17,056 nt of DNA from Hepatocystis sp. ex Piliocolobus tephrosceles. Lineage: Eukaryota; Apicomplexa; Aconoidasida; Haemosporida; Plasmodiidae. Position 1 is the first letter of the stretch. Each line of letters starts with the position of its first letter. The stretch covers positions 1-17,056 of the forward strand of contig CABPSV020000383.1 in the NCBI GenBank assembly GCA_902459845.2, in the 5' to 3' direction. This document shows, in pieces, positions 1-8,768 of this stretch. The notes beneath the pieces were generated by a model. It was given only the letters and a program-made list of their open reading frames with translations. It was not told the origin of the DNA and ran no database searches. A program made the translations under genes and the position numbers.

Positions 1-11
1 TATTTTGTTTT

Positions 12-14
<3 letters not shown>

Positions 15-60
<46 letters not shown>
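15..60. repeat. 46-nt T homopolymer just past the GCP4 stop
   Basis: Uninterrupted run of 46 T on the plus strand. On the coding strand of the neighbouring minus-strand gene it is an A46 run starting 4 nt after the TAG stop codon, so it lies in the immediate 3' untranslated region. Exact length in any assembly of such a tract is uncertain. A genomic encoded A tract at this place can be mistaken for a poly(A) tail in oligo-dT primed cDNA. Confidence 0.95.
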
Positions 61-63
<3 letters not shown>

Positions 64-64
64 C

Positions 65-3000
65 CTACTTTTTGCTATTATTATTAATACCACTACTGCT
101 GTCTATGCTACTACCACTCCCAACAATGCTATCATTCTGTGAATACATGTTTAGCGACATGTTCGCATATTTTGGCGAAGTTGTTACATTATTATACATG
201 TTAGAAATATTTGTATTTACAGATTCAAACTGACTCAAATTAGGTACATTCAAAGAATTGTTATTAGACACAGAATCATAACTATAATTATAATTATTTA
301 ACAAATTTTGAACATTAAATTTATTTTTAATATTAGTATCTATTATGTTCTTATAACCAGTATAATTATTATAACTAGAGGCTGTAGTATTATTTAAACT
401 GGCTTGGACAATTAAAGGATTGTTATCAGTTGTTATTTTATTATAATTTATATCGATTGGTTTTTTTGAATTGGTATTCACATTATTACTTGGCCGCATT
501 TCACGGTTATACATGCTGCTCATACTATTCATGCTATCCCTGATATCAATACCGCTCACATTATTGTAATTATTATTATTTCCTAACACGCTCGAAGTGT
601 TATTTAAATTCTGTACCTTTGATGTATCTAACATGGACTTATACGAATCTAAATTTGCAGTGTTAGTCAAATTTAAAGCAGAGTTATAAATGGTACTGTT
701 ATTGTTACTATGACTCATATGACTGTTAAGTATGTTCGAATATTTTTCAAGTAAAATGTTATGGTCCCTTAAGCTGTTACTATTACTATTATTAACCGCA
801 TCTGTTGCAACATTATTATTTAGGTCGTTATTAACACTGTTCATGTAATTATTATTTTTGTATCTTTCATCGTTTAGAGTTTCATTCATGTAAATATTGT
901 GACGATTATTTACGATATAATTTTTATTACCCATCATTAAGCTATTACTGTTGTTAATACTATTATTACTGCCACCTGTCATATTACTGTAATAGTTGTA
1001 TTTACCAAAATTGTTAACATTATTATCCAAATTCGACATCCCATTATAACTATTTTGATACATTTTAAATGATAAATTATTTAAACTTTGTTCATTACTC
1101 AATTTACTTTGATTCATTTTGTACTCTTCACCAACATTATTACTATGCAACAAATTACTAAACTTATTAACTATTTTGTTTTGTAATAAACTTTTATTTT
1201 TTTCGTTTGAAATATTTGTTGTCATATTGTTTAAATAAGTGTTAATATTTGTTGGAAGAGTGTTATCTGCATATATATCTTTTTTATTCAAATAATTATT
1301 ATCACTATTATTTAAACCTTCAATATCTGTATATTCCATTTTGTTATCATCTCTTTTACCAAATTGTATGTTTCTTTCATTAGACACTTTTCTCTTTTCT
1401 AATTGTTCATTTAATGCGTTTATTTGTGTTTTTATATCCTCGTCCATATTTGGTTTTATATACTTTTTCCCTAAACCTGGAATGGCATCAGTTGTTACTC
1501 CAGTCCTTGTTACGTCATGTACTCTACTCTCCTTATCGTTATTGTTTAAGTCACCATTAATATTATCATTATAAGTATCGTTCAAAGCTGAAATATTGTT
1601 ACCACTTTCACTCACAGCATCATCACCCTTATCCGCTTGTTCTTTCGCCTTCACTTCTTTCACTTTTGTTATGTAATTGTTAAAATCAAATGTTGTTAAT
1701 AAATGTACAAGATACCCATGATTGCTGTTCGAACTTATGTTCATCATTTCGTTTATTACTTTAATTAAACTCTTGTTAAACATATCATTATATTGCAACA
1801 GCTTTTGAATCACTTGGTTTAAATCGCTTTCTTTGCTCTCATCACCATCACCATCACCATTACCATCGTTACTATTGCTACCATCTCCATTTTCACAGCC
1901 CTCATTAACCATTTCGTAATTTATTATATCCGTAAATAACTCATTTTCTATCAAACATTGAAAAAAATAACAAAATTTAAAACAAGTATCAATCGATTCT
2001 AATAAAGGTTTTGTCAAATCTTCAATGCGTAAAAAACATTTAGTAGCTATTTGAGAAATAAATAAATCATGTATAGACTTTGTATATTCAAAATCTTTTG
2101 ATTTATGCACTTGTTGTATCATTAATTTATATTCATAGTTAATAATATCTTCCTGTAAATACTTAATCAAATGAGATATAAAAAATTGCATTTTATGTCG
2201 AATTGCAAACAAATAAGAAAATAAAAATTTACCTTTTTTACAATACAAAAATTTATATAAACGTCTATTATGATTACATAAAATTTTCAAATTATAATAT
2301 ACTCTACTCAAAAGAAAAAAAAATTGAAAAATAGAATTATATGTATATATTGTATTAGTGTTAATAATTAAAGCTATTGGCCAAGTCAGTTTAAAATGAA
2401 TTTCTATATTATTCCATAAATTTAATCCACTATGAATTTTTATATTCTTATTTATTTCTTTATCATAAAATATTAAAGTTTCATTGTCAATATCTATTTC
2501 AGGAATTTCTATTGGTGATTTATAAGATTGATGGAACCATTTGTATATTTCTACAGAGCAGTCATATGAGCTAAATAACAGTACATTCTTCATTTTTTTT
2601 ATGTTACTGCTATTAGTATAGTGGTTAACTTTTGCACCTCTTTCTGTATACTCCTCACTTCTGTTACCATAACCACCATAATCGTTACCATTCTTACGTA
2701 CAATCATTTTGTTTATATTTTCTATTTCATTTTTTGCCATATTTTTATTCATTTCATCATCTACATGAAAAAAATTCTTTTTAAAAATTACAGAGTTTGT
2801 GTTTAATGTATTATTATAAAAACGTTTAAACCATTCGTTTAGTTTACTTTTTTTCTTTAACAATTTATGTTTAAATAATATAGGACAAGTATAAAAACCT
2901 ATATATCCATTCCCTAAGTTTAGAGAAAATGCTTGCGTCATATCTAATGCTCTTATATGAATAATTGGTTTTATTTTATTCTTAGGATTATTTCCATATA

Positions 3001-6000
3001 AATTATAATCATCTAACTTTTGAATATAAACACTGAAAGAATGTTTTATACAATTTATTCTTACACGAAATTTTGTTAAACTGTTTTTGTTTATATTTGG
3101 AAATATTTGCTTATTACTTTGAATTTTTAATACAGGAAATCTTGTTGTTCCCTCATCATTATCGTCTTCACCATCTTCTTCATTTTCATTTTCGTAATTT
3201 TCCTCACCTTCATAGTGATTATTATAACCACGTGTACTAGATCTATTTTGTTTGTTTTTTTTTTCTTTCAAATCTTTATCTCGAACGCCATTTATAACAT
3301 CATCATACATACCTCTTTTATTCATTTCTTTTATATTCCCTTCAAACAATTTATTATTCAAAATAGATTCTTTTGTATAGTTAAAAGTATAACTATTACT
3401 GTTATGTACAAATGATGATATACCCTCTCCTCCAATAAACAATGACACTTCTACTTCCACATCACCCAAAACAACTTTATTTAAACTGTTTTCAATAGAA
3501 TCATATGTTTCATGTGCTGACACCATTTTATTATCTACTAACAAACTGTTATCTCTTATATCATGGTTAATAATACCACCACCATTGATAACACTGTTCT
3601 TGTTTTGCTCCTTTTCATAAAATTTTACTCTTATTTCTACAGACAAACAATCTCCTAACGAACCCCAATAACCTAAAGATTCATCCAATATATCTGTTTT
3701 ATAAAGTAAAGGGTTTTTCACAGAATGAATTACTAACGAAAAACAGCAACCTACTGTAAAATTTTTTCTTTTCCCTTTTTTTAATTCTTCACTATTACCT
3801 ACATTATCATATCCATACCCCTCTCCAATAACATTCTTACCACTAACAATATCATCCGTTATTTGTACAAATTTATTATCAAAAAAGTTATTAAAATTAA
3901 CTGCAAAATCAAATCCATGTTTAAACCCTCTTAATATCTGTTGCCTATAATTATTTATACATACACTAAAAATTGTGTCATAATCATAATATTTTTTTTT
4001 ATATAACATTTGTATACCTTTATAAAAATCATTTAGTATTATTTTGTTATCATATATATAACTCATACCACCTAATATCAAATTTTCGTATTTTTCTTTT
4101 TCAAAACAATCATATGAAAATTTTTTATAGGATATTCTTGGGTAAAAATATCTCGATATAATATTTTCAGCAAAATCACCATCAAAATTATAATCATTTG
4201 TATTTAAAAAGGAGTTATACTCCTTCGAATTATTATCATTGTATTTAGAAAGATTACTATTTGTATATTCTGAAAATAAACCATTTTCATACTTTTCTAA
4301 AACTAATTTATCTTTTTTACTTTCATATTTTGTTTTAAAATAATCTTCTACAGATAGAGAAGCATTTTTCCAAGCTAATATTTTTAATAAAATTTCATTT
4401 TTAGTATTAGGTGGTGTATGCATAATAGACCATGACTTTTCTAAAAAGTAATCATAAAAATCACCATTATTTAAAAAATATATATCTCGAAATAAATCAA
4501 AAATTTTAATTAAATTTATATCTTTCACTATGTACTTCCATAACTTATACGCTATAATCGTTCGAATCTTTTCTATTGTTATGTCAAATATCTCTTTACA
4601 ATATAAATTTAATGTTTCATTTTCTGATTCGGATGAATATTCATAGGAATATGCAGTACTGGTACTTTCACTAGTAATGTTAAAACCATCGTCATACCTA
4701 GATTCTTTTATGTATCCAGACTCTGTTAAACCATTTGTTGGGTTTTCAAAATTTGTAAAACAATTATGTAATATTTGATGCTGATCCATGACACTAGCTC
4801 TGGTACTACTACTGTCACTAACATCATTTCGATATGTTCCATTCCTTCTTGTACTATCATCCTCCATAAATGATAACGTCTGTTTATGTTTTTTTTTATA
4901 ACCCTCATGTGATGTTTCATTAAACGCTTTTGATAAAATTTTAGTAATAGAAAACATTTTTATTATATCACTTGTGTTCCATTTATTACTTCTGATTAAT
5001 ATTCTAATTGATTTTCCTATAAACAATATTTTACGACCATTTATTTTATCCATACAACAATTAGGTAAATTAGAAATAGATTGAAAAAATAAATAATTCC
5101 ATTCAAAATTTAAACTTTGTACATTAGTTAAAGTTAAATTTTCATATAATTCTTCAGGTGATAAAAATAATTTTTTGTCATCTGTATAAATAAATTGTCT
5201 TTTTTGTATAAAAAATTCATAATATGGATCTATTAATTGACCATAAAGAATCCATGCAAATATTTGATGCAAAAATATTTTTCCTAACGTTTTAAAATAC
5301 TTATGATACACATTTTTAATTCTTATATTACCATTTAAACATTGTTCATATAAATAATCCAATAATTTTTTTGTCTTGTTTCGACTTTCTCCTTCAGAAA
5401 CGTTTACTTCCTCCTGTTTTTGAAATAGTAAATAATTTTTTATAATATCTATTATTATAATTATTTCTTCTCTTTTTTTTTCTAACATTGATAAAATTTG
5501 AGTTAAAGGTGTATTACTATTATTATTTATATATTCTTCTATTTCACTTACCCTTTTTAAATACCTTTCATTAAATTTATTAATTTCGTTACATATACCA
5601 TTGGCATAATATCCATATGGTCGAACACTGTTTAAACTTTTTACATTTTTTAAAACTACACCAAAATAATTATCAATTTCGGTTTTTTTTTCACCTTTTC
5701 TTTTTTTATACGAATTACTTACGTTGTTGCTACTACTGCTATTGTTATTTGTTTCAGATGAATCAACAGAATAACCAGACGATCCTGATTCGGATTCGCT
5801 AGAACTAAAAGAAGAAGATGAAGCATAAGAAGAACTACTCCCATCAGGATTGTTATTCTGATCACCATTTAAAGAAACTTTTTTCCTATTTTTCTCTTTT
5901 TTTTTTTTTACTTTTTTTTTATTTATTTTATTAAATTTATGTATGTGTGTTAAATCACGATAAATTGTATTCTTCTTAACTAATAAACAAAACATATTTA

Positions 6001-6220
6001 TAATATAAAAATAATAACCTAATTCCACAATCTCGTTTATTAGTTTTACTTCAGAGTTTAAAAATATATGAATATTATTATTTACTTCGAATCCATATTC
6101 ATTAATATTTATATTATTCGTATTCGCATTTGCTTTCGCATTTTTTGTTTTTTTCTTATCTACTAGAATTATTACGTCCCCTGTCTGGCCAATCAGGCTA
6201 AGAATTATTTCGTGAATCAT
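65..6220 (-). CDS. GCP4: Gamma-tubulin complex component 4 (GCP4) homologue, greatly enlarged
   Basis: Single-exon gene, 2051 residues, TAG stop. GCP4 is a gamma-tubulin ring complex subunit; its C-terminal GRIP2 domain binds gamma-tubulin and its N-terminal GRIP1 domain packs against neighbouring subunits, for microtubule nucleation. The start MIHEIILSLIGQTGD matches the canonical GCP4 N terminus (MIHE-, hydrophobic, G-x-x-G), which fixes the ATG. Further GCP4-like blocks in the right order: VRPYGYY and following (about 199-225), AWILYGQLIDPYYEFF (about 320-335), GRKILFIGKSIRIL (about 395), a helix ending in MHTPPNT (about 600-606), HFKLTWPIALII (about 1274), and LLTTFDFNNYI (about 1507), where the family normally ends. 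Canonical GCP4 is about 670 residues. The extra length is a Ser-rich insert (about 127-168), a second Ser/Asn-rich insert (about 435-550), a beta-rich segment at about 717-1113 that resembles a concanavalin-type fold, and an Asn/Ser-rich tail (about 1520-2051). Family call is strong; GCP4 rather than GCP5/6 rests on the N terminus and block matches. Confidence 0.9.
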   Translation of the reverse strand: MIHEIILSLIGQTGDVIILVDKKKTKNAKANANTNNININEYGFEVNNNIHIFLNSEVKLINEIVELGYYFYIINMFCLLVKKNTIYRDLTHIHKFNKINKKKVKKKKEKNRKKVSLNGDQNNNPDGSSSSYASSSSFSSSESESGSSGYSVDSSETNNNSSSSNNVSNSYKKRKGEKKTEIDNYFGVVLKNVKSLNSVRPYGYYANGICNEINKFNERYLKRVSEIEEYINNNSNTPLTQILSMLEKKREEIIIIIDIIKNYLLFQKQEEVNVSEGESRNKTKKLLDYLYEQCLNGNIRIKNVYHKYFKTLGKIFLHQIFAWILYGQLIDPYYEFFIQKRQFIYTDDKKLFLSPEELYENLTLTNVQSLNFEWNYLFFQSISNLPNCCMDKINGRKILFIGKSIRILIRSNKWNTSDIIKMFSITKILSKAFNETSHEGYKKKHKQTLSFMEDDSTRRNGTYRNDVSDSSSTRASVMDQHQILHNCFTNFENPTNGLTESGYIKESRYDDGFNITSESTSTAYSYEYSSESENETLNLYCKEIFDITIEKIRTIIAYKLWKYIVKDINLIKIFDLFRDIYFLNNGDFYDYFLEKSWSIMHTPPNTKNEILLKILAWKNASLSVEDYFKTKYESKKDKLVLEKYENGLFSEYTNSNLSKYNDNNSKEYNSFLNTNDYNFDGDFAENIISRYFYPRISYKKFSYDCFEKEKYENLILGGMSYIYDNKIILNDFYKGIQMLYKKKYYDYDTIFSVCINNYRQQILRGFKHGFDFAVNFNNFFDNKFVQITDDIVSGKNVIGEGYGYDNVGNSEELKKGKRKNFTVGCCFSLVIHSVKNPLLYKTDILDESLGYWGSLGDCLSVEIRVKFYEKEQNKNSVINGGGIINHDIRDNSLLVDNKMVSAHETYDSIENSLNKVVLGDVEVEVSLFIGGEGISSFVHNSNSYTFNYTKESILNNKLFEGNIKEMNKRGMYDDVINGVRDKDLKEKKNKQNRSSTRGYNNHYEGEENYENENEEDGEDDNDEGTTRFPVLKIQSNKQIFPNINKNSLTKFRVRINCIKHSFSVYIQKLDDYNLYGNNPKNKIKPIIHIRALDMTQAFSLNLGNGYIGFYTCPILFKHKLLKKKSKLNEWFKRFYNNTLNTNSVIFKKNFFHVDDEMNKNMAKNEIENINKMIVRKNGNDYGGYGNRSEEYTERGAKVNHYTNSSNIKKMKNVLLFSSYDCSVEIYKWFHQSYKSPIEIPEIDIDNETLIFYDKEINKNIKIHSGLNLWNNIEIHFKLTWPIALIINTNTIYTYNSIFQFFFLLSRVYYNLKILCNHNRRLYKFLYCKKGKFLFSYLFAIRHKMQFFISHLIKYLQEDIINYEYKLMIQQVHKSKDFEYTKSIHDLFISQIATKCFLRIEDLTKPLLESIDTCFKFCYFFQCLIENELFTDIINYEMVNEGCENGDGSNSNDGNGDGDGDESKESDLNQVIQKLLQYNDMFNKSLIKVINEMMNISSNSNHGYLVHLLTTFDFNNYITKVKEVKAKEQADKGDDAVSESGNNISALNDTYNDNINGDLNNNDKESRVHDVTRTGVTTDAIPGLGKKYIKPNMDEDIKTQINALNEQLEKRKVSNERNIQFGKRDDNKMEYTDIEGLNNSDNNYLNKKDIYADNTLPTNINTYLNNMTTNISNEKNKSLLQNKIVNKFSNLLHSNNVGEEYKMNQSKLSNEQSLNNLSFKMYQNSYNGMSNLDNNVNNFGKYNYYSNMTGGSNNSINNSNSLMMGNKNYIVNNRHNIYMNETLNDERYKNNNYMNSVNNDLNNNVATDAVNNSNSNSLRDHNILLEKYSNILNSHMSHSNNNSTIYNSALNLTNTANLDSYKSMLDTSKVQNLNNTSSVLGNNNNYNNVSGIDIRDSMNSMSSMYNREMRPSNNVNTNSKKPIDINYNKITTDNNPLIVQASLNNTTASSYNNYTGYKNIIDTNIKNKFNVQNLLNNYNYSYDSVSNNNSLNVPNLSQFESVNTNISNMYNNVTTSPKYANMSLNMYSQNDSIVGSGSSIDSSSGINNNSKK

Positions 6221-6485
6221 GTTCTGTCAAAATGGGAGTGAGCAAAATGTTGTTTACACAAACGGGAGTGTGTGCTAGTATACATATGTGAACACATATG
6301 GCGCCCGTGCGCGTATGTATATATGGTACTAAATAGCACTGCTTTAAAAATAAGCAATTTATCAACTTCTTTTTTGTGTTTATATTTAATCTTAATCTTT
6401 TCGCTATTCAATCTTTTCATTTATTTTCGGGTTTGGCTTATCCTAGCCTATTTTATTTTATTTTTTTTTTTTTACTTCACGTGAG

Positions 6486-6525
<40 letters not shown>

Positions 6526-6713
6526 TTTATAATTCCTGTTTTGGAGTTTTTTAGTTTTTTCTTTTTTTTTGTTTATCAAATTTTACTTTATTTTATTTAC
6601 CTTTTTTCTTATAATTAAAAAAGTGCATATACGTACATACATACATATATATGATGCAAAAATTATTAATATGCGGAAACACTGTTAAGAATCAGTACTA
6701 TTACATATATTTT

Positions 6714-6715
<2 letters not shown>
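6221..6715. other. 5' flank of GCP4: upstream region, no gene
   Basis: Presumed promoter and 5' UTR of the minus-strand GCP4 gene. It holds a repeated GGGAGTG (6234-6240 and 6264-6270), a perfect inverted repeat at 6283-6300, a GC-rich patch at about 6301-6315, then T-rich sequence with a (TA)n tract (about 6486-6508) running into a T run to 6528. Reading frames here encode only Phe/Ile/Tyr-rich translation of T and TA tracts and are not credible genes. Confidence 0.7.
6283..6300. repeat. Perfect inverted repeat next to a GC-rich patch
   Basis: Two 8-bp arms, catatgtg and cacatatg, separated by 2 nt, followed directly by gcgcccgtgcgcg (6301-6313). It lies 63-80 nt upstream of the GCP4 ATG, so it could be a dimeric protein-binding site in the promoter or a hairpin in the 5' UTR. 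No function can be assigned from sequence alone. Confidence 0.6.

Positions 6716-6763
<48 letters not shown>
6716..6763. repeat. 48-nt T homopolymer
   Basis: Uninterrupted T run on the plus strand in the spacer between GCP4 and dephospho-CoA kinase. Poly(dA:dT) tracts of this size are typical of Plasmodium intergenic DNA and are commonly nucleosome-poor. Confidence 0.95.
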
Positions 6764-6764
<1 letters not shown>

Positions 6765-7181
6765 AAAAAAATTATGCAAATTAAGAAATAAGCTATTTAA
6801 ATAAGTTAACAAGAGATGTTAAATTTGCGAAAGTGCTTGCATTGTAATTAAAAAAAATTTAATAACAATATTCCATCCATTTATTCATATACATACACAT
6901 ATACATATACACATACATATACATACATACATACGTATGTTTAAAAAAAATAAATAAATTAACCCTGACTATTAAAATGTTTAAAAATTAAAATCCAAAA
7001 AATTATATAGATTAAAATTAATTAAAAAAAAAAAAAAAAAACAAGAAAACAATGAATATGTAATAAAAATATGTTGTGAATATATGTAGCAAACAAAATG
7101 TAACGAAAAAAATGTATCAAATAAATGTAATAGACAAAACGTATTAGACCTAATGTAGTAGATATAATGTAGTAGACAAAA
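6764..7181. other. Spacer with ACATATAC microsatellite and decayed 13-bp repeats
   Basis: No gene seen. From about 6886 to 6935 there is an imperfect (ACATAT/ACATAC) microsatellite. From about 7084 the sequence becomes recognisable but degenerate copies of the minisatellite that is regular from 7182 on (spacings of about 13-14 bp, many substitutions). Confidence 0.7.
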
Positions 7182-7350
7182 TGTAGCAAACAAATGTAGC
7201 AAACCAATGTTGCAAACAAATGTTGCAAACAAATGTAGTAAACAAATGTAGTAAACAAATGTAGTAAACAAGTGTAGTAAACAAATGTAGTAAACAAATG
7301 TAGTAAACAAATGTAGTAAACAAATATAGTAAACAAATATTGTAAACAAA
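7182..7350. repeat. 13-bp minisatellite, 13 units
   Basis: Thirteen contiguous 13-bp units with consensus tgtagtaaacaaa, at 7182, 7195, 7208 and so on up to 7338. The left units carry tgtagc or tgttgc variants, the centre is almost uniform, and the last two units read tatagt and tattgt, so variants are grouped. The unit length is 1 mod 3, so every minus-strand frame gives the same 13-residue Phe/Tyr/Leu-rich periodic peptide; the apparent reading frames here are artefacts. Lies about 155 bp beyond the dephospho-CoA kinase stop, in its 3' flank. Confidence 0.95.
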
Positions 7351-7505
7351 TGTAGAAAAATGAGTTTTATCATGTATATATATATATATATATATGTTTA
7401 TCCGTATGTCTGTATAAAAAAATGTTGCTCATACAAATTGCTTAGTATTTTTTTTTTTTTTTTTTTACTTTTAACTCCTGAATTATTAAAAAAGTTAAGT
7501 ATTAT
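7351..7505. other. 3' flank of dephospho-CoA kinase
   Basis: Contains a (TA)n tract at about 7375-7394 and a T run at about 7449-7466. No separate gene is visible. Confidence 0.6.
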
Positions 7506-8745
7506 TTAAAAAAAACTATTTAAATATTTATTATAAACCACATCACATTTCATCTTCAAGTCTAATAAATCTCCATCATTGTTTATTATAATATCTGCAA
7601 ATTTTATTTTTTCATCTGTTGGTAGCTGATTTCTGTAGAAAAAAAAAGAAAATGGTATTTACATTAGCTGACACTCCGAGCAGCACACACACATATATAT
7701 ATATAAACGCATAAATATATATTTTTTCGTATAGGAATATAAAAGTATTCGTAAACATGTACAACTGTGTTGGTTTGTTTTAAAAAAAAAAAAAAAAAAT
7801 GTATACAACATGCGATTTAACAAATATGAAAAATATAAGTGGACACAAATATGCGAAAGCGGAAAAAACACGACAAAAAATAAGACATGTCATGATCACC
7901 AAAAAGATGATATAATGTATACCATATATATATATACATACACGCATGGAGGGTGGTAAAAACAGTTGTTTATTTTTTATTTTTATTTTTGCTTATTTTT
8001 ATATTTGTTTATTTTTGTTTATTTTTATTTTTATTTTTTTTTGGCTTTACTTGATTATACTCATTGCTGTGTCATATGTACAATTTTTATCTCTATGTAA
8101 TATACGTTTTATTTGATTATCTACCGATGATTTTAAAAGTATCACAGGGCTAGTTAGCAAATACAAATTTGTTTCAATTAATAAAGGCGCTTCTATCGCT
8201 ACATTATATTTAAAATACAAAAATTTATATTTCAAACATTCTTTAATTATTTGCAGTATAATATAAGTATGCGTAATTTTATTTATATATTTAACATTTT
8301 CTTCATTATTAAAAACAATTTTTCGTAGTAATGTTCTATTAATACTTTTATCTTTATTTAAAATATCAGTTCCAAAGTGTTTTACTATTTTTTTGTAACA
8401 TATTGATCCTGGTTGGTATATTTGGCTCGTTATATCATCCGCATTAATTATAACAACATCTTTTTTTTTTAGATAATTACAAAATGTTGATTTACCTACT
8501 GCTATGCCACCTGTTATTCCAATTAAACATAAATAATTTCCCAAAAAAAAATTGAATATCCCTAATAACCCAAAAAACTTATTTACATATATTAAAAAAC
8601 TATTTACAATTATCGTACTAAATATGGCATATTTATGATTTTCTATTTTTTTAAACTTATTCTTTCTATTTATAAATCCGATAGGAATTGAACCAAATGC
8701 CAGGAAGCATAAAATACATTTGTCCAAAAAAAATGTTAAAAACAT
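7506..8745 (-). CDS. DPCK: Dephospho-CoA kinase, two exons, probable apicoplast leader
   Basis: Phosphorylates the ribose 3'-hydroxyl of dephospho-CoA with ATP, the last step of coenzyme A synthesis. I assemble exon 1 at 8745-8051 and exon 2 at 7632-7506; together 822 nt, 273 residues plus TAA. Exon 1 carries the Walker A loop GGIAVGKS (about 79-86), NADDI (101-105, the DADxI-like motif), ITHTY (157-161), the conserved APLLIE (186-191) and the lid arginines R214 and R218. Exon 2 restores the family C terminus: NQLPTDEKIKFADIIINNDG, with the K-x-x-AD and I-x-N-x-G pattern. The joining codon is AA|A (Lys232). The kinase core starts near residue 72; before it come a hydrophobic N terminus (about 1-24) and a Lys/Arg/Asn stretch (RKNKFKKIENHKY), then more hydrophobic sequence, fitting a signal-plus-transit leader. 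In P. falciparum the orthologue is reported to be an apicoplast protein; location here is inferred. An additional 5' exon cannot be excluded. Confidence 0.93.
7633..8050 (-). other. Intron of dephospho-CoA kinase
   Basis: 418-nt intron, phase 2. Donor is AA|GTAAAG at 8050, acceptor is TTTTTCTACAG ending at 7633, preceded by a pyrimidine tract. Splicing moves the frame from one that ends immediately to one that supplies the conserved C terminus. The donor itself makes the stop of the unspliced frame (AAG TAA), so retention would end translation after residue 232. The interior holds T-rich TTTATTTT repeats near the donor and an 18-nt A run (about 7782-7799), with no other gene. Confidence 0.92.
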
Positions 8746-8747
8746 AA

Positions 8748-8768
8748 TTATGTTCTTTTTGAAGTCAT
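8748..8768 (-). other. Six-codon upstream reading frame before DPCK
   Basis: ATG ACT TCA AAA AGA ACA TAA encodes MTSKRT and stops 2 nt before the DPCK ATG at 8745, in a different frame. If transcription starts upstream of 8768, ribosomes would meet it first and must reinitiate or leak past it. Short upstream frames are common in Plasmodium leaders, so it may be incidental. Confidence 0.4.

Noticed and set aside
7182..7350. CRISPR-like array
   Set aside because: Units are contiguous 13-bp tandem copies with no unique spacers, in a eukaryotic context.
6981..7373. Long minus-strand frames of Phe/Tyr/Leu-rich periodic peptide
   Set aside because: They translate the 13-bp minisatellite, whose unit length gives the same peptide in every frame; no start context, domain or unique sequence.
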